Shown: one piece after another, positions 56,993-64,000 of the stretch
Layout: each line of letters opens with the position of its first letter
Position numbering within the stretch: the stretch's first letter is position 1
NCBI RefSeq assembly: GCF_900155435.1
Contig: NZ_LT700212.1
Span: 659,786 to 723,785 of the forward strand
Direction of reading: 5' to 3'
Length of the DNA: 64,000 nucleotides
Origin: Actinomyces provencensis
GTDB lineage: Bacteria > Actinomycetota > Actinomycetes > Actinomycetales > Actinomycetaceae
The notes under the pieces: generated by a model
What the model saw: the letters and a program-made list of their open reading frames with translations, nothing else
What the model was told of the DNA's origin: nothing
The model's database searches: none
Made by a program: the position numbers and the translations under genes

Positions 56993-59952
56993 TGTCCGAC
57001 GGGTCCCGTCCCACCGCCAGTGGCCTCCGTTCGGGAGGATTCGTCGAGCCCGAGCGGGCCATCGGCCTGCTGCGCGACCTGCCCGGTGACCCGCGTCGTT
57101 GGCTGGGGGTGCTCACGCGCTGCGCGGACCCCGACCTGGCACTCCTCCAGGCGGTCCGCCTCCACGAGTCCGCACCGGAGCTGGTGGCGGGACTCCTGGA
57201 CGGGGGCGGTGAGCGTCTGGACCGTCTGCTGGGGGTCATGGGGGTGAGCCGCGCCCTGGGGGACCTGCTCGTCACCCACCCCGAGCGGGTCCCCGCCGTG
57301 TGGGAGGACCACGGGCCCGTCCACGAGCTGCTCATGGGTGCCGTCGGCGCGGATCCCGGGGCTCCCGCCCCCGTCGCGGCTCCCGACGCCGACGCGGATG
57401 CGGTGCGTCGCGCCTATCGTCAGGTCCTGCTCCGGCTGGTCGCCGACGACGCGACGTCGGTGGATCCGGTCGCCCTGATGCCCGAGGTGGGGCGGCGCCT
57501 CTCGGACCTGGCGGACGCGGCCCTCGATGCCTCCCTGGCACTGGCCCGTCGAGACATCGACCCCGGGGGCCGGGTGCGCCTGGCGGTCATCGCCATGGGG
57601 AAGACCGGGGCCCGGGAGCTCAACTACATCTCCGACGTCGACGTCGTCCACGTCGCGGAGGCCGCCCCCGGTTCGGGGGCGGACGAACGCGAGGTCGTCG
57701 AGATCGGGACCCGTCTGGCGGCACTGGCCGCCCAGGGGTGCTCCGGTGCCGGTGCCGAACAGCCCCTGTGGAGCGTGGACACGGCGCTGCGCCCCGAGGG
57801 GCGCGACGGTGCCCTGGTGCGTACGGTGGACTCCTACGTCGCCTACTACACGAAGTGGGCCCAGACCTGGGAGTTCCAGGCACTCCTCAAGGCGCGGGCC
57901 GCCGCCGGGGACGCGGCGCTCGGGCACGCCTTCGAGGAGGCCGTGGCGCCCTTCGTGTGGAGCGCCGCGGGTCGCGACGGGTTCGTCGAGAACGCCCGGG
58001 CGATGCGCACCCGCGTCGAGGACAACATCCCGCGCCGTGAGGCTGCCCGTGAGCTCAAGCTCGGACTCGGGGGCCTGCGCGACGTGGAGTTCACCGTGCA
58101 GCTGCTGCAGCTCGTCCACGGCCGCACCGACGGGTCCCTGCGGGTGCGTGACACCGTCTCCGCCATCGCAGCCCTCACGGCCGGGGGCTACATCGGGCGC
58201 GCCCAGGGCGCGGAGCTCACCACCTGCTACTGCTTCCTGCGTGCCGTGGAGCACCGCACCCAACTCCTGCGCATGCGCCGCACCCACCTGGTGCCCTCCG
58301 ACCCCCATGAGCTGCGCACCATCGGACGTTCCCTGGACGCCACGCGCTTCCCCTCCGCAGAGGCCCTGACCGCGGAGCTGGACCGTGTGCGCCACCGTGT
58401 GCGCACCCTGCACGAGGACGTCTACTACCAGCCCATCGTCGCGGCGACGGCACGCCTGAGCCCCGACGAGGCCGCGCTCGACCAGGACGCCGCCCGGGCC
58501 CGTCTGGCTGCCATCGGCTACCTCGACCCGCGCGGGGCCCTGGCCCACATCTCCGCCCTCACCGCAGGGACGTCCCGGCGCGGGACCATCCAGCGCCACC
58601 TCCTGCCCGTCATCATCTCCTGGCTCGCCGACGGTGCCGACCCCGACATGGGGCTGGCCAGCTTCCGGACCCTCTCGGAACAGATCGGCGACTCCCACTG
58701 GTACCTGTCCCTGCTGCGGGACTCCGGGGTGGCGGCGGCGCGCCTGTGCCGCATGCTGCCCAACTCGAGGTGGATCGCCGACGCACTGTCCAACAGACCC
58801 GAGGCGATCTCCTGGCTGGATGACGACGACCTGCTGGAACCCATGGATCCCCAGCGTCTCCGCTCCGAGGTGGCCGCCCTCGTGGGTCGCCATCCCGACG
58901 CCCGCACGGCGGCCCTGCGGGTGCGGGCCGTGCGGTCCCGGGAGGTGACGCGCGCGGGCCTCGCGGACGCGCTGTGCGGCATCGCCCCGACCCGACCCGG
59001 TATCGCACAGTCCTCCGACGCCGCCCTCTCCGGGGCCCTGACCATCGCCCAGCGTGAATGGGCCGAGGAGCACGGCACCACGGAGACGGACATCGCCCTG
59101 GTGGCGATGGGACGCTACGGGGGTGAGGAGTCCTCCTACGCCTCGGACGCCGACATCCTGGTGGTCCACCGTGGCCTCGAGGGCGTCCCGGAGGCGCGGG
59201 CGGCGGAGGCCGCCACCCACGTCGCCAACCGGGTGCGGGCCCTCCTGGGGACCACGACCGCCCAGATGAGCCTGGGCGTGGACATGGACCTGCGCCCGGA
59301 GGGCCGCTCGGGCCCCATGTCGCGCACGGTGGCCTCCTACCGAGAGTACTACGGACGGTGGGCCTCGACGTGGGAGCGCCAGGCGCTGCTGCGTGCGCGC
59401 CCTGCCGCCGGGCCCGAGGACCTCCTGGAGGAGTTCTTCCGGGTGGTGGACCCCATCCGCTACGGCGCGGAACCCACTGCGGGGGAGCTGCGCGACATCC
59501 GCCTCCTCAAGGCGCGCATGGAGACCGAACGGCTCCCGCGCGGCATCGAACCGAACCGCCACGTCAAGCTCGGCCCCGGAGGGCTCTCCGACGTCGAGTG
59601 GGTCGTCCAGCTCCTCCAACTGCGTCACGCGGGAGCGGTCGAGGGACTGCGCACGACGCACACCCTGGCGGCGCTGGAGGCGGAGGTCGCCGCCGGTCTC
59701 GTCCAGGAGGACGACGCCGCCATCCTGCGGGAGGCATGGTCCCTGGCATCCCGGATCCGCGCGGGCAACGTCCTCGCCACGGGACGGACCTCGGGCGTCA
59801 AGCTGGACGTCCTGCCCCGCGTCCACCGGGAGCTCGTGCTGCTGGCGCGATTGCTCGGGTACCGGGCGGGTGAGGAGTCGGCGTTGGAGGAGGACTGGTT
59901 GCGCGCGGCGCGCCGGTCCCGCGAGGTCATGGACAGGCTCTTCTGGGAGTGA
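56992..59952 (+). CDS. glnE: Glutamine synthetase adenylyltransferase GlnE
   Basis: Bifunctional enzyme that adds or removes AMP on glutamine synthetase according to nitrogen status. 986 aa. The two nucleotidyltransferase domains are visible: N-terminal MGKTGARELNYISDVDVVHV near residue 203 and C-terminal MGRYGGEESSYASDADILVV near 705, each followed by a DUF294/GlnD_UR-like helical part (LGLGGLRDVEFTVQLLQL and LGPGGLSDVEWVVQLLQL). Its target is presumably a GlnA1 elsewhere. Confidence 0.97.
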   Translation: MSDGSRPTASGLRSGGFVEPERAIGLLRDLPGDPRRWLGVLTRCADPDLALLQAVRLHESAPELVAGLLDGGGERLDRLLGVMGVSRALGDLLVTHPERVPAVWEDHGPVHELLMGAVGADPGAPAPVAAPDADADAVRRAYRQVLLRLVADDATSVDPVALMPEVGRRLSDLADAALDASLALARRDIDPGGRVRLAVIAMGKTGARELNYISDVDVVHVAEAAPGSGADEREVVEIGTRLAALAAQGCSGAGAEQPLWSVDTALRPEGRDGALVRTVDSYVAYYTKWAQTWEFQALLKARAAAGDAALGHAFEEAVAPFVWSAAGRDGFVENARAMRTRVEDNIPRREAARELKLGLGGLRDVEFTVQLLQLVHGRTDGSLRVRDTVSAIAALTAGGYIGRAQGAELTTCYCFLRAVEHRTQLLRMRRTHLVPSDPHELRTIGRSLDATRFPSAEALTAELDRVRHRVRTLHEDVYYQPIVAATARLSPDEAALDQDAARARLAAIGYLDPRGALAHISALTAGTSRRGTIQRHLLPVIISWLADGADPDMGLASFRTLSEQIGDSHWYLSLLRDSGVAAARLCRMLPNSRWIADALSNRPEAISWLDDDDLLEPMDPQRLRSEVAALVGRHPDARTAALRVRAVRSREVTRAGLADALCGIAPTRPGIAQSSDAALSGALTIAQREWAEEHGTTETDIALVAMGRYGGEESSYASDADILVVHRGLEGVPEARAAEAATHVANRVRALLGTTTAQMSLGVDMDLRPEGRSGPMSRTVASYREYYGRWASTWERQALLRARPAAGPEDLLEEFFRVVDPIRYGAEPTAGELRDIRLLKARMETERLPRGIEPNRHVKLGPGGLSDVEWVVQLLQLRHAGAVEGLRTTHTLAALEAEVAAGLVQEDDAAILREAWSLASRIRAGNVLATGRTSGVKLDVLPRVHRELVLLARLLGYRAGEESALEEDWLRAARRSREVMDRLFWE

Positions 59953-59987
59953 CGTGCCCCGGGGTCACCCGGGCAGGAAGGGAACAC

Positions 59988-60695
59988 ATGCGGTTGGTAC
60001 TGGTCAGGCACGGTCAGACGTCGTCCAACAGGAGTGGCGCGCTGGACACCTCACGCCCGGGGGCCTCCCTGGACCCGGCGGGGGTGGCGCAGGCACAGGC
60101 GCTCGCCAGGCGTTGGGAGGACGAGGTCGCCCCCGCCCCCTGCGTGGTCGCCGTCTCACCCCTGCTGCGCACCCGCCAGACGGCACGTCCCCTGCTGGAG
60201 CGCTACGGGCTGAGCCCCCTGGTGCGCCCGGGCGTCCGGGAGATCCGCGCCGGTGACCTCGAGATGAATGCCGACCCCGCCTCGGTGGTGCGCTACCTGC
60301 GCACCATGTCGCGATGGGCGTCGGGAGACCTCGACGTGCGTATGCCCGGCGCGGAGGACGGGCACCTCCTGTTGCGCCGCGCCCTGCCCGTCGTCGAGGA
60401 GGTGCGCGCGCGTGTGCTCCACGTGTCCGGCGCGGAGGAGGACGGGGACGCGACCGGCGTCATCGTGGCGCACGGCGCGATCATCCGCGCCCTCACCCCG
60501 AACCTCACGGACAATGTGCCCGCGCAGCTCGTGGAGGCCCATCCGATGGGCAACACCCACACCACCGTCCTGGAGTGGAGGGGCGACCACTTCCACGCCC
60601 TGACCTGGAACGATCGACCCGTGGGGGAGTGGGACGTGCCCGCCGGGGTCGACCTGGCCGAGCCCTCGGTCCTGGAGCCCGCCCGCCGGGTGTGA
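59988..60695 (+). CDS. Histidine phosphatase (phosphoglycerate mutase-like)
   Basis: 235 aa. The catalytic His lies in MRLVLVRHGQTSSNRSGAL, a phosphate pocket Arg in SPLLRTRQTARPLLE, and the second His in GVIVAHGAIIRALTP. The substrate is unknown; members dephosphorylate small phosphoesters or proteins. ATG 59988 has AGGAAGGG upstream; the in-frame GTG at 59949 overlaps glnE and is less likely. Convergent with the amino acid ABC operon, 13 bases apart. Confidence 0.9.
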   Translation: MRLVLVRHGQTSSNRSGALDTSRPGASLDPAGVAQAQALARRWEDEVAPAPCVVAVSPLLRTRQTARPLLERYGLSPLVRPGVREIRAGDLEMNADPASVVRYLRTMSRWASGDLDVRMPGAEDGHLLLRRALPVVEEVRARVLHVSGAEEDGDATGVIVAHGAIIRALTPNLTDNVPAQLVEAHPMGNTHTTVLEWRGDHFHALTWNDRPVGEWDVPAGVDLAEPSVLEPARRV

Positions 60696-60708
60696 GGGCC
60701 TCCCCGCC

Positions 60709-61515
60709 TCAGAGGACCTTGGAGAAGAAGGACCGCGTGCGTGCCTCGTGGGGGGCATCGATGACCTGCTGGGGCGGGCCCATCTCGACGATCACGCCCT
60801 CGTCCATGAAGACGACGTTGTCGCCGACCTCGCGGGCGAAACCGACCTCGTGGGTGACCACGACCATGGTCATGCCCGAGGCGGCGAGGTCCTTCATCAC
60901 CTGGAGGACCTCGCCGACCAGCTCGGGATCGAGGGCGGAGGTCGGCTCGTCGAAGAGCATGATCTCGGGGTCCATGGCCAGGGCGCGGGCGATGGCGACG
61001 CGCTGCTGCTGCCCACCGGAGAGCTCCGAGGGGTAGTGGTCGGCACGGTCCGCCAGTCCGACACGTGCCAGCAGCTCCAGGGCGCGCGTGCGGGCCTGTG
61101 ACCGCTTCCTCCCCAGCACGTGGACGGGGGCCTCCATGACGTTCTCCAGGGCGGTCATGTGGGGGAAGAGGTTGAAGCGCTGGAACACCATCCCGATGCG
61201 GGCCCGCTGGCGGGCGACCTCCTTGTCGGGGAGCTCGTGCAGCACGCTCTGGTCGCCCTTGACGACCTCGCGGTAGCCGAGCAGCTCACCCTCGACGTAG
61301 AGACGCCCCGCACTGATCGTCTCCAACTGGTTGATGCAGCGCAGCAGCGTCGACTTGCCGGAACCGGAGGGTCCCAGCACGACGCAGACCTGTCCCGGCA
61401 TGACCGTCAGGTCGATGCCACGCAGGACGTGGAGATCGTCGAAGAACTTGTGGATCCCGGTCGCCTGCACCATGGCGGTCGTCGTGCTCGTGGTCGTGGT
61501 CGTGGGGGTGCTCAC
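60709..61515 (-). CDS. Polar amino acid ABC transporter ATPase
   Basis: 268-aa GlnQ-type ATPase: Walker [14 protein letters not shown], signature [16 protein letters not shown], Walker [15 protein letters not shown], switch His [13 protein letters not shown] Thr-rich 14-residue N-terminus precedes [11 protein letters not shown], a possible alternative start at 61473. GTG 61515 overlaps the permease stop (GTGA). With the permease and two binding proteins it forms an importer, probably for glutamate, glutamine or another polar amino acid. Confidence 0.95.
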   Translation of the reverse strand: MSTPTTTTTSTTTAMVQATGIHKFFDDLHVLRGIDLTVMPGQVCVVLGPSGSGKSTLLRCINQLETISAGRLYVEGELLGYREVVKGDQSVLHELPDKEVARQRARIGMVFQRFNLFPHMTALENVMEAPVHVLGRKRSQARTRALELLARVGLADRADHYPSELSGGQQQRVAIARALAMDPEIMLFDEPTSALDPELVGEVLQVMKDLAASGMTMVVVTHEVGFAREVGDNVVFMDEGVIVEMGPPQQVIDAPHEARTRSFFSKVL

Positions 61516-62450
61516 GGGGTCACCTCCAGGTCGAGGTCGGGGACAGGATTGTCGTCGTCAGGAGAGTCGGGGTCGGACCTGCGTGCCTGGGTGGACCTCG
61601 CGTCGAAGCCACGACCGAAGTGGCGCTCGATGCGGCTCTGGATGACCATGAGGATCGAGGTGATGACCAGGTACCAGATGGCGGCGTCGATGAGCAGGGG
61701 GATCGGGGCGAAGAGGCTCTGTCCCTTCGTCGATGCCGCGAAGGTCAGCTCCAGGGTGAAGGGGATCGCGGAGACCAGGGACGTGGTCTTGAGCATGGAG
61801 ATGGTCTCGTTGCCCAACGGGGGCACGATGACCCTCATGGCCTGGGGGAGCACGATGCGACGCATGATGAGCCCCCGCCGCATGCCCAGGGCGGTGGCCG
61901 CCTCCCACTGGCCGCGGTCGACGGCATTGAGACCTGCACGGATGATCTCGGCGAGGTAGGCGCCCTCGTTCATGCCCAGACCCAGGATGGCCATCCACAG
62001 GGTCGTGAGGACCCGGTTCGTCTCGAAGACGACGAACTCCGGGCCGAAGGGGATGCCGAGGCTGAGCTGGGGGTAGAGGGAGGGCAGCAGGGACCAGAAG
62101 ATCAGCTGCGTGTAGATGGGTGTCCCGCGGAAGAACCAGATGTAGAACCAGGAGACGCCACGCAGCACGGGGTTCGGGGACTGCCGCATCACGGCGGCCA
62201 GCAGTGCCAGGACGGTGCCCAGCACCATGGCGGCGGCCGTGAGGAGCAGCGTGTAGAGGACGCCGATGAGGATCGTGCGCGAGAACAGCCACTCCCACAC
62301 CACCGGCCACTGGTAGTTCGGGTTGGTGACCAGTCCGTGGACCGCCATGGCGACCAGCAGGGCGACGAGGGCAGCCGAGGCGAGACGCCCCGGGCGGGGG
62401 ACGGGTCGGGCCCGGATCAGGTCGACGCCGTCGAGGGTGTGCTGTGCCAT
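61512..62450 (-). CDS. Polar amino acid ABC transporter permease
   Basis: 312-aa HisMQ-type permease with about six helices. The N-terminal pair ([18 protein letters not shown]) precedes [20 protein letters not shown] and the coupling loop [20 protein letters not shown] (EAA motif). The C-terminal acidic tail is cytosolic. There is only one permease gene, so it probably works as a homodimer. Nine bases separate it from the upstream binding protein stop. Confidence 0.95.
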   Translation of the reverse strand: MAQHTLDGVDLIRARPVPRPGRLASAALVALLVAMAVHGLVTNPNYQWPVVWEWLFSRTILIGVLYTLLLTAAAMVLGTVLALLAAVMRQSPNPVLRGVSWFYIWFFRGTPIYTQLIFWSLLPSLYPQLSLGIPFGPEFVVFETNRVLTTLWMAILGLGMNEGAYLAEIIRAGLNAVDRGQWEAATALGMRRGLIMRRIVLPQAMRVIVPPLGNETISMLKTTSLVSAIPFTLELTFAASTKGQSLFAPIPLLIDAAIWYLVITSILMVIQSRIERHFGRGFDARSTQARRSDPDSPDDDNPVPDLDLEVTP

Positions 62451-62459
62451 GCCGTCACC

Positions 62460-63413
62460 TCACTCGCTGGCCGCAGGGTTGAGCTCGGCCGTCGTCAGGG
62501 CGACGTCCGCGACACCGTAGGGTTCGAGGATGTCCGCGAGGTAGCCGTTGTCCATGAGGTACTGGAGCCCCGCCTGGACCGCGCCCGCGAGCTCCGTGTC
62601 GTCCTTGGCCACCGCGATGCCCTGGGGAGCGGCACCGAAGTCCTCCCCGATCTGCTCCAGCTTGCCGCCGGACTGCTTGACCGTCCAGCCGATGACCGTG
62701 GTGTCGGCCAGGGTGGCGTCGTACTGTCCACCGATCACCTTCGTGGAGACGTCCGTCTGGAGGTCCAGCGGCATCACGGTCAGCGCGTCCTTGCCGTCCG
62801 CCTTGCACTTCTCGGCGAGGTCGTTGGCGTAGTCGAACTGGGTGGTGCCGTTCTGCACGCCGAGTGTCGAGCCGCAGGGATCCGCGGGATCGAAGCCCTT
62901 GGGATTGCCCTCCGCCACGGCGTAGGACGAACCCACGGTGATGTAGGAGACCATGTTGACCTGCTGAAGGCGCTCATCGGTGATCGTGTAGGAGGAGGCG
63001 CCCACGTCGTACTTGGTCCCCAGGGCCGGGATGATCGCAGGGAACTCGGCGGTCTGGGACTTCGCCCCGGAGAGACCCATGAGGCGGGCGAGGGCGTCGA
63101 CGATGTCGACGTCGTAGCCGATGGGTGTCTGACCGTCGTCGGCGAGGAACTCCGCGGGTGCGTAGGAGGTGTCGGTGCCGTTGCGCAGCTCGTCGCGGTC
63201 CTTGACGGCATCGGGCACCAGGGCGACGATCTCGGGGACGGCTTCCAGGGTGGAGGCGTCGAAGGTCCCCGGGACGGCTCCCGAGCCCTGGTCCGTGCCC
63301 GAGGACGCGGAGTCACCCGAGGCGCTCTGGCTGCTGCCGGAGGGATCCGAGCAGCCGCTGATGAGCAGCGCCACTGCGGCCGTGGCGGCAAGTCCTGCAA
63401 ATGTCCTGCGCAT
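62460..63413 (-). CDS. Amino acid ABC transporter substrate-binding lipoprotein
   Basis: 317 aa. Lipoprotein signal with lipobox LLISGCSD (Cys 20), a Ser/Gly-rich linker, then an SBP_bac_3 domain (PIGYDVDIVDALARLMG, VIGGQYDATLADTTVIG). ATG 63413 has AGGAG nine bases upstream; the longer frame to 63506 was rejected because the signal peptide starts here. Its C-terminal half is very similar to the next gene upstream, pointing to tandem duplication. Confidence 0.94.
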   Translation of the reverse strand: MRRTFAGLAATAAVALLISGCSDPSGSSQSASGDSASSGTDQGSGAVPGTFDASTLEAVPEIVALVPDAVKDRDELRNGTDTSYAPAEFLADDGQTPIGYDVDIVDALARLMGLSGAKSQTAEFPAIIPALGTKYDVGASSYTITDERLQQVNMVSYITVGSSYAVAEGNPKGFDPADPCGSTLGVQNGTTQFDYANDLAEKCKADGKDALTVMPLDLQTDVSTKVIGGQYDATLADTTVIGWTVKQSGGKLEQIGEDFGAAPQGIAVAKDDTELAGAVQAGLQYLMDNGYLADILEPYGVADVALTTAELNPAASE

Positions 63414-63527
63414 GGTCAACAACTCCTGGTCGAGGCTGATTCGACGTAAAGGTTTGGTCATGGAAGAGCCTACGTCCGTGATGGAGTGGGTCGTGGGGGT
63501 GCCCACTGACCGGGCACCCCCACGGGC

Positions 63528-64000
63528 TCACTCGCTGACGGAGGGGTTGAGCTCCGCAGTGGACAGTGCTGCGTCCTCGGCGCCGTAGGCCCCCAGGATC
63601 TCCTTGAGCTGGCCGTTGTCCATGAGGTACTGGAGCGCGGCCTGGACCGCGTCCGCGAGCTCCGTGTCGTCCTTGGCCACCGCGATGCCCTGGGGTGCGG
63701 ACTCGATGACGTCACCGACCTGCTCGAGCTGGCCCTTGGCGAGCTCGATGGTGTAGCCGATGACGGTGGAGTCGGCGAAGGTGGCGTCGTACTGTCCGCC
63801 GATCACCTTGGTGGAGACATCGGTCTGGAGGTCCAGGGGCATGACCGTGATCGCGTCCTTGCCGTCGCTGGTGCACTGCTCGGACAGGGTCTGGACGTAG
63901 TCCTGCTGGAAGGTGCCGTTCTGGACACCGATGATCGCGCCGCAGGGATCGGTGGGATCGAAGTCCTTGGGGTTGCCCTCCGCCACCGCGTAGGAGGAAC
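63528..64000 (-). CDS. Second amino acid substrate-binding protein, 5' part beyond window
   Basis: Only the C-terminal 156 codons are visible (SSYAVAEGNPKDFD to TAELNPSVSE). The frame is open to the window edge, so the N-terminus and any lipobox lie outside. It matches its neighbour over the full visible length, including PLDLQTDVSTKVIGGQYDAT and QGIAVAKDDTEL. It differs around the hinge (ELAKGQLEQVGDVIES), which may alter ligand choice. A gap of 114 bases separates the two. Confidence 0.92.
   Translation of the reverse strand, partial: SSYAVAEGNPKDFDPTDPCGAIIGVQNGTFQQDYVQTLSEQCTSDGKDAITVMPLDLQTDVSTKVIGGQYDATFADSTVIGYTIELAKGQLEQVGDVIESAPQGIAVAKDDTELADAVQAALQYLMDNGQLKEILGAYGAEDAALSTAELNPSVSE

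Noticed and set aside
56902-59826. 974-codon frame antisense to glnE
   Set aside because: GlnE motifs on the plus strand are unmistakable; long antisense frames are common at this GC content.
61620-63449. 609-codon frame antisense to the permease and binding protein
   Set aside because: Both minus-strand genes have clear family motifs and a signal peptide; the antisense frame has none.

Overview
The window is GC-rich bacterial chromosome with the gene content and operon order of an actinobacterium, most like the Actinomyces/Schaalia group (Actinomycetaceae). Pointers are the tatD-rpfB-ksgA-ispE order, the TPR/HAD-tlyA-nadK-recN-steA-steB-pyrG-nudix order also known from mycobacteria, SufR-SufBDCSUT, divergent glgC/glgA, and glnA2 next to glnE. 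The genus is inference. I saw no rRNA, tRNA or CRISPR array.

Layout. 1-7.5 kb (minus strand): guaA, tatD, two DUF348/G5 wall hydrolases (RpfB and a transglycosylase-like paralogue), rsmA/ksgA and the 5' part of ispE. 7.7-11.7 kb: a 451-residue unknown, biotin uptake (bioY) divergent from a TetR regulator (BioQ-like) across three evenly spaced palindromes, and two small membrane proteins. 11.8-15.7 kb: a heterodimeric ABC exporter with one dead nucleotide site, preceded by a 23-bp tandem repeat array. 15.9-22.5 kb is the most accessory-looking part: a P-loop kinase-like gene, arfB, a three-gene ABC system, a LuxR-type response regulator, a frameshifted histidine kinase and a small secreted cysteine peptide, ending in a beheaded signal-peptide gene and the tail of an IS3-type transposase. 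22.7-33.9 kb: a long operon opening with a protein that joins an Arg/Gly/Asp-rich repeat domain, a TPR-like region and a HAD phosphatase, then a 57-residue protein, tlyA, nadK, recN, steA, steB, pyrG and a nudix hydrolase. 34.0-40.5 kb: the suf operon, followed by a second 23-bp repeat array. 40.7-46.4 kb (minus): an acyl-CoA ligase, a zinc metallopeptidase, an unknown gene, and tgt with a queuosine-precursor transporter. 46.5-53.2 kb: an ABC-F protein, an acetyltransferase, small genes, serB-glgC and glgA. 53.3-60.7 kb: an ABC ATPase, NfeD, an SPFH protein, glnA2, glnE and a histidine phosphatase. 60.7-64 kb (minus): a polar amino acid ABC importer with two tandem binding proteins, the second cut by the window edge.

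Two themes recur. Many genes look leaderless: a TAnnnT box lies 6-8 bases before the start codon, so the transcript should begin at or next to the start codon. Within operons, genes overlap by 1-4 bases (ATGA, GTGA, TGATG), which points to translational coupling. The candidates for undescribed biology are the peptide/two-component/ABC locus at 16.9-22.3 kb, the 23-bp arrays lying between convergent genes, the asymmetric exporter, and the RG-repeat/TPR/HAD fusion.
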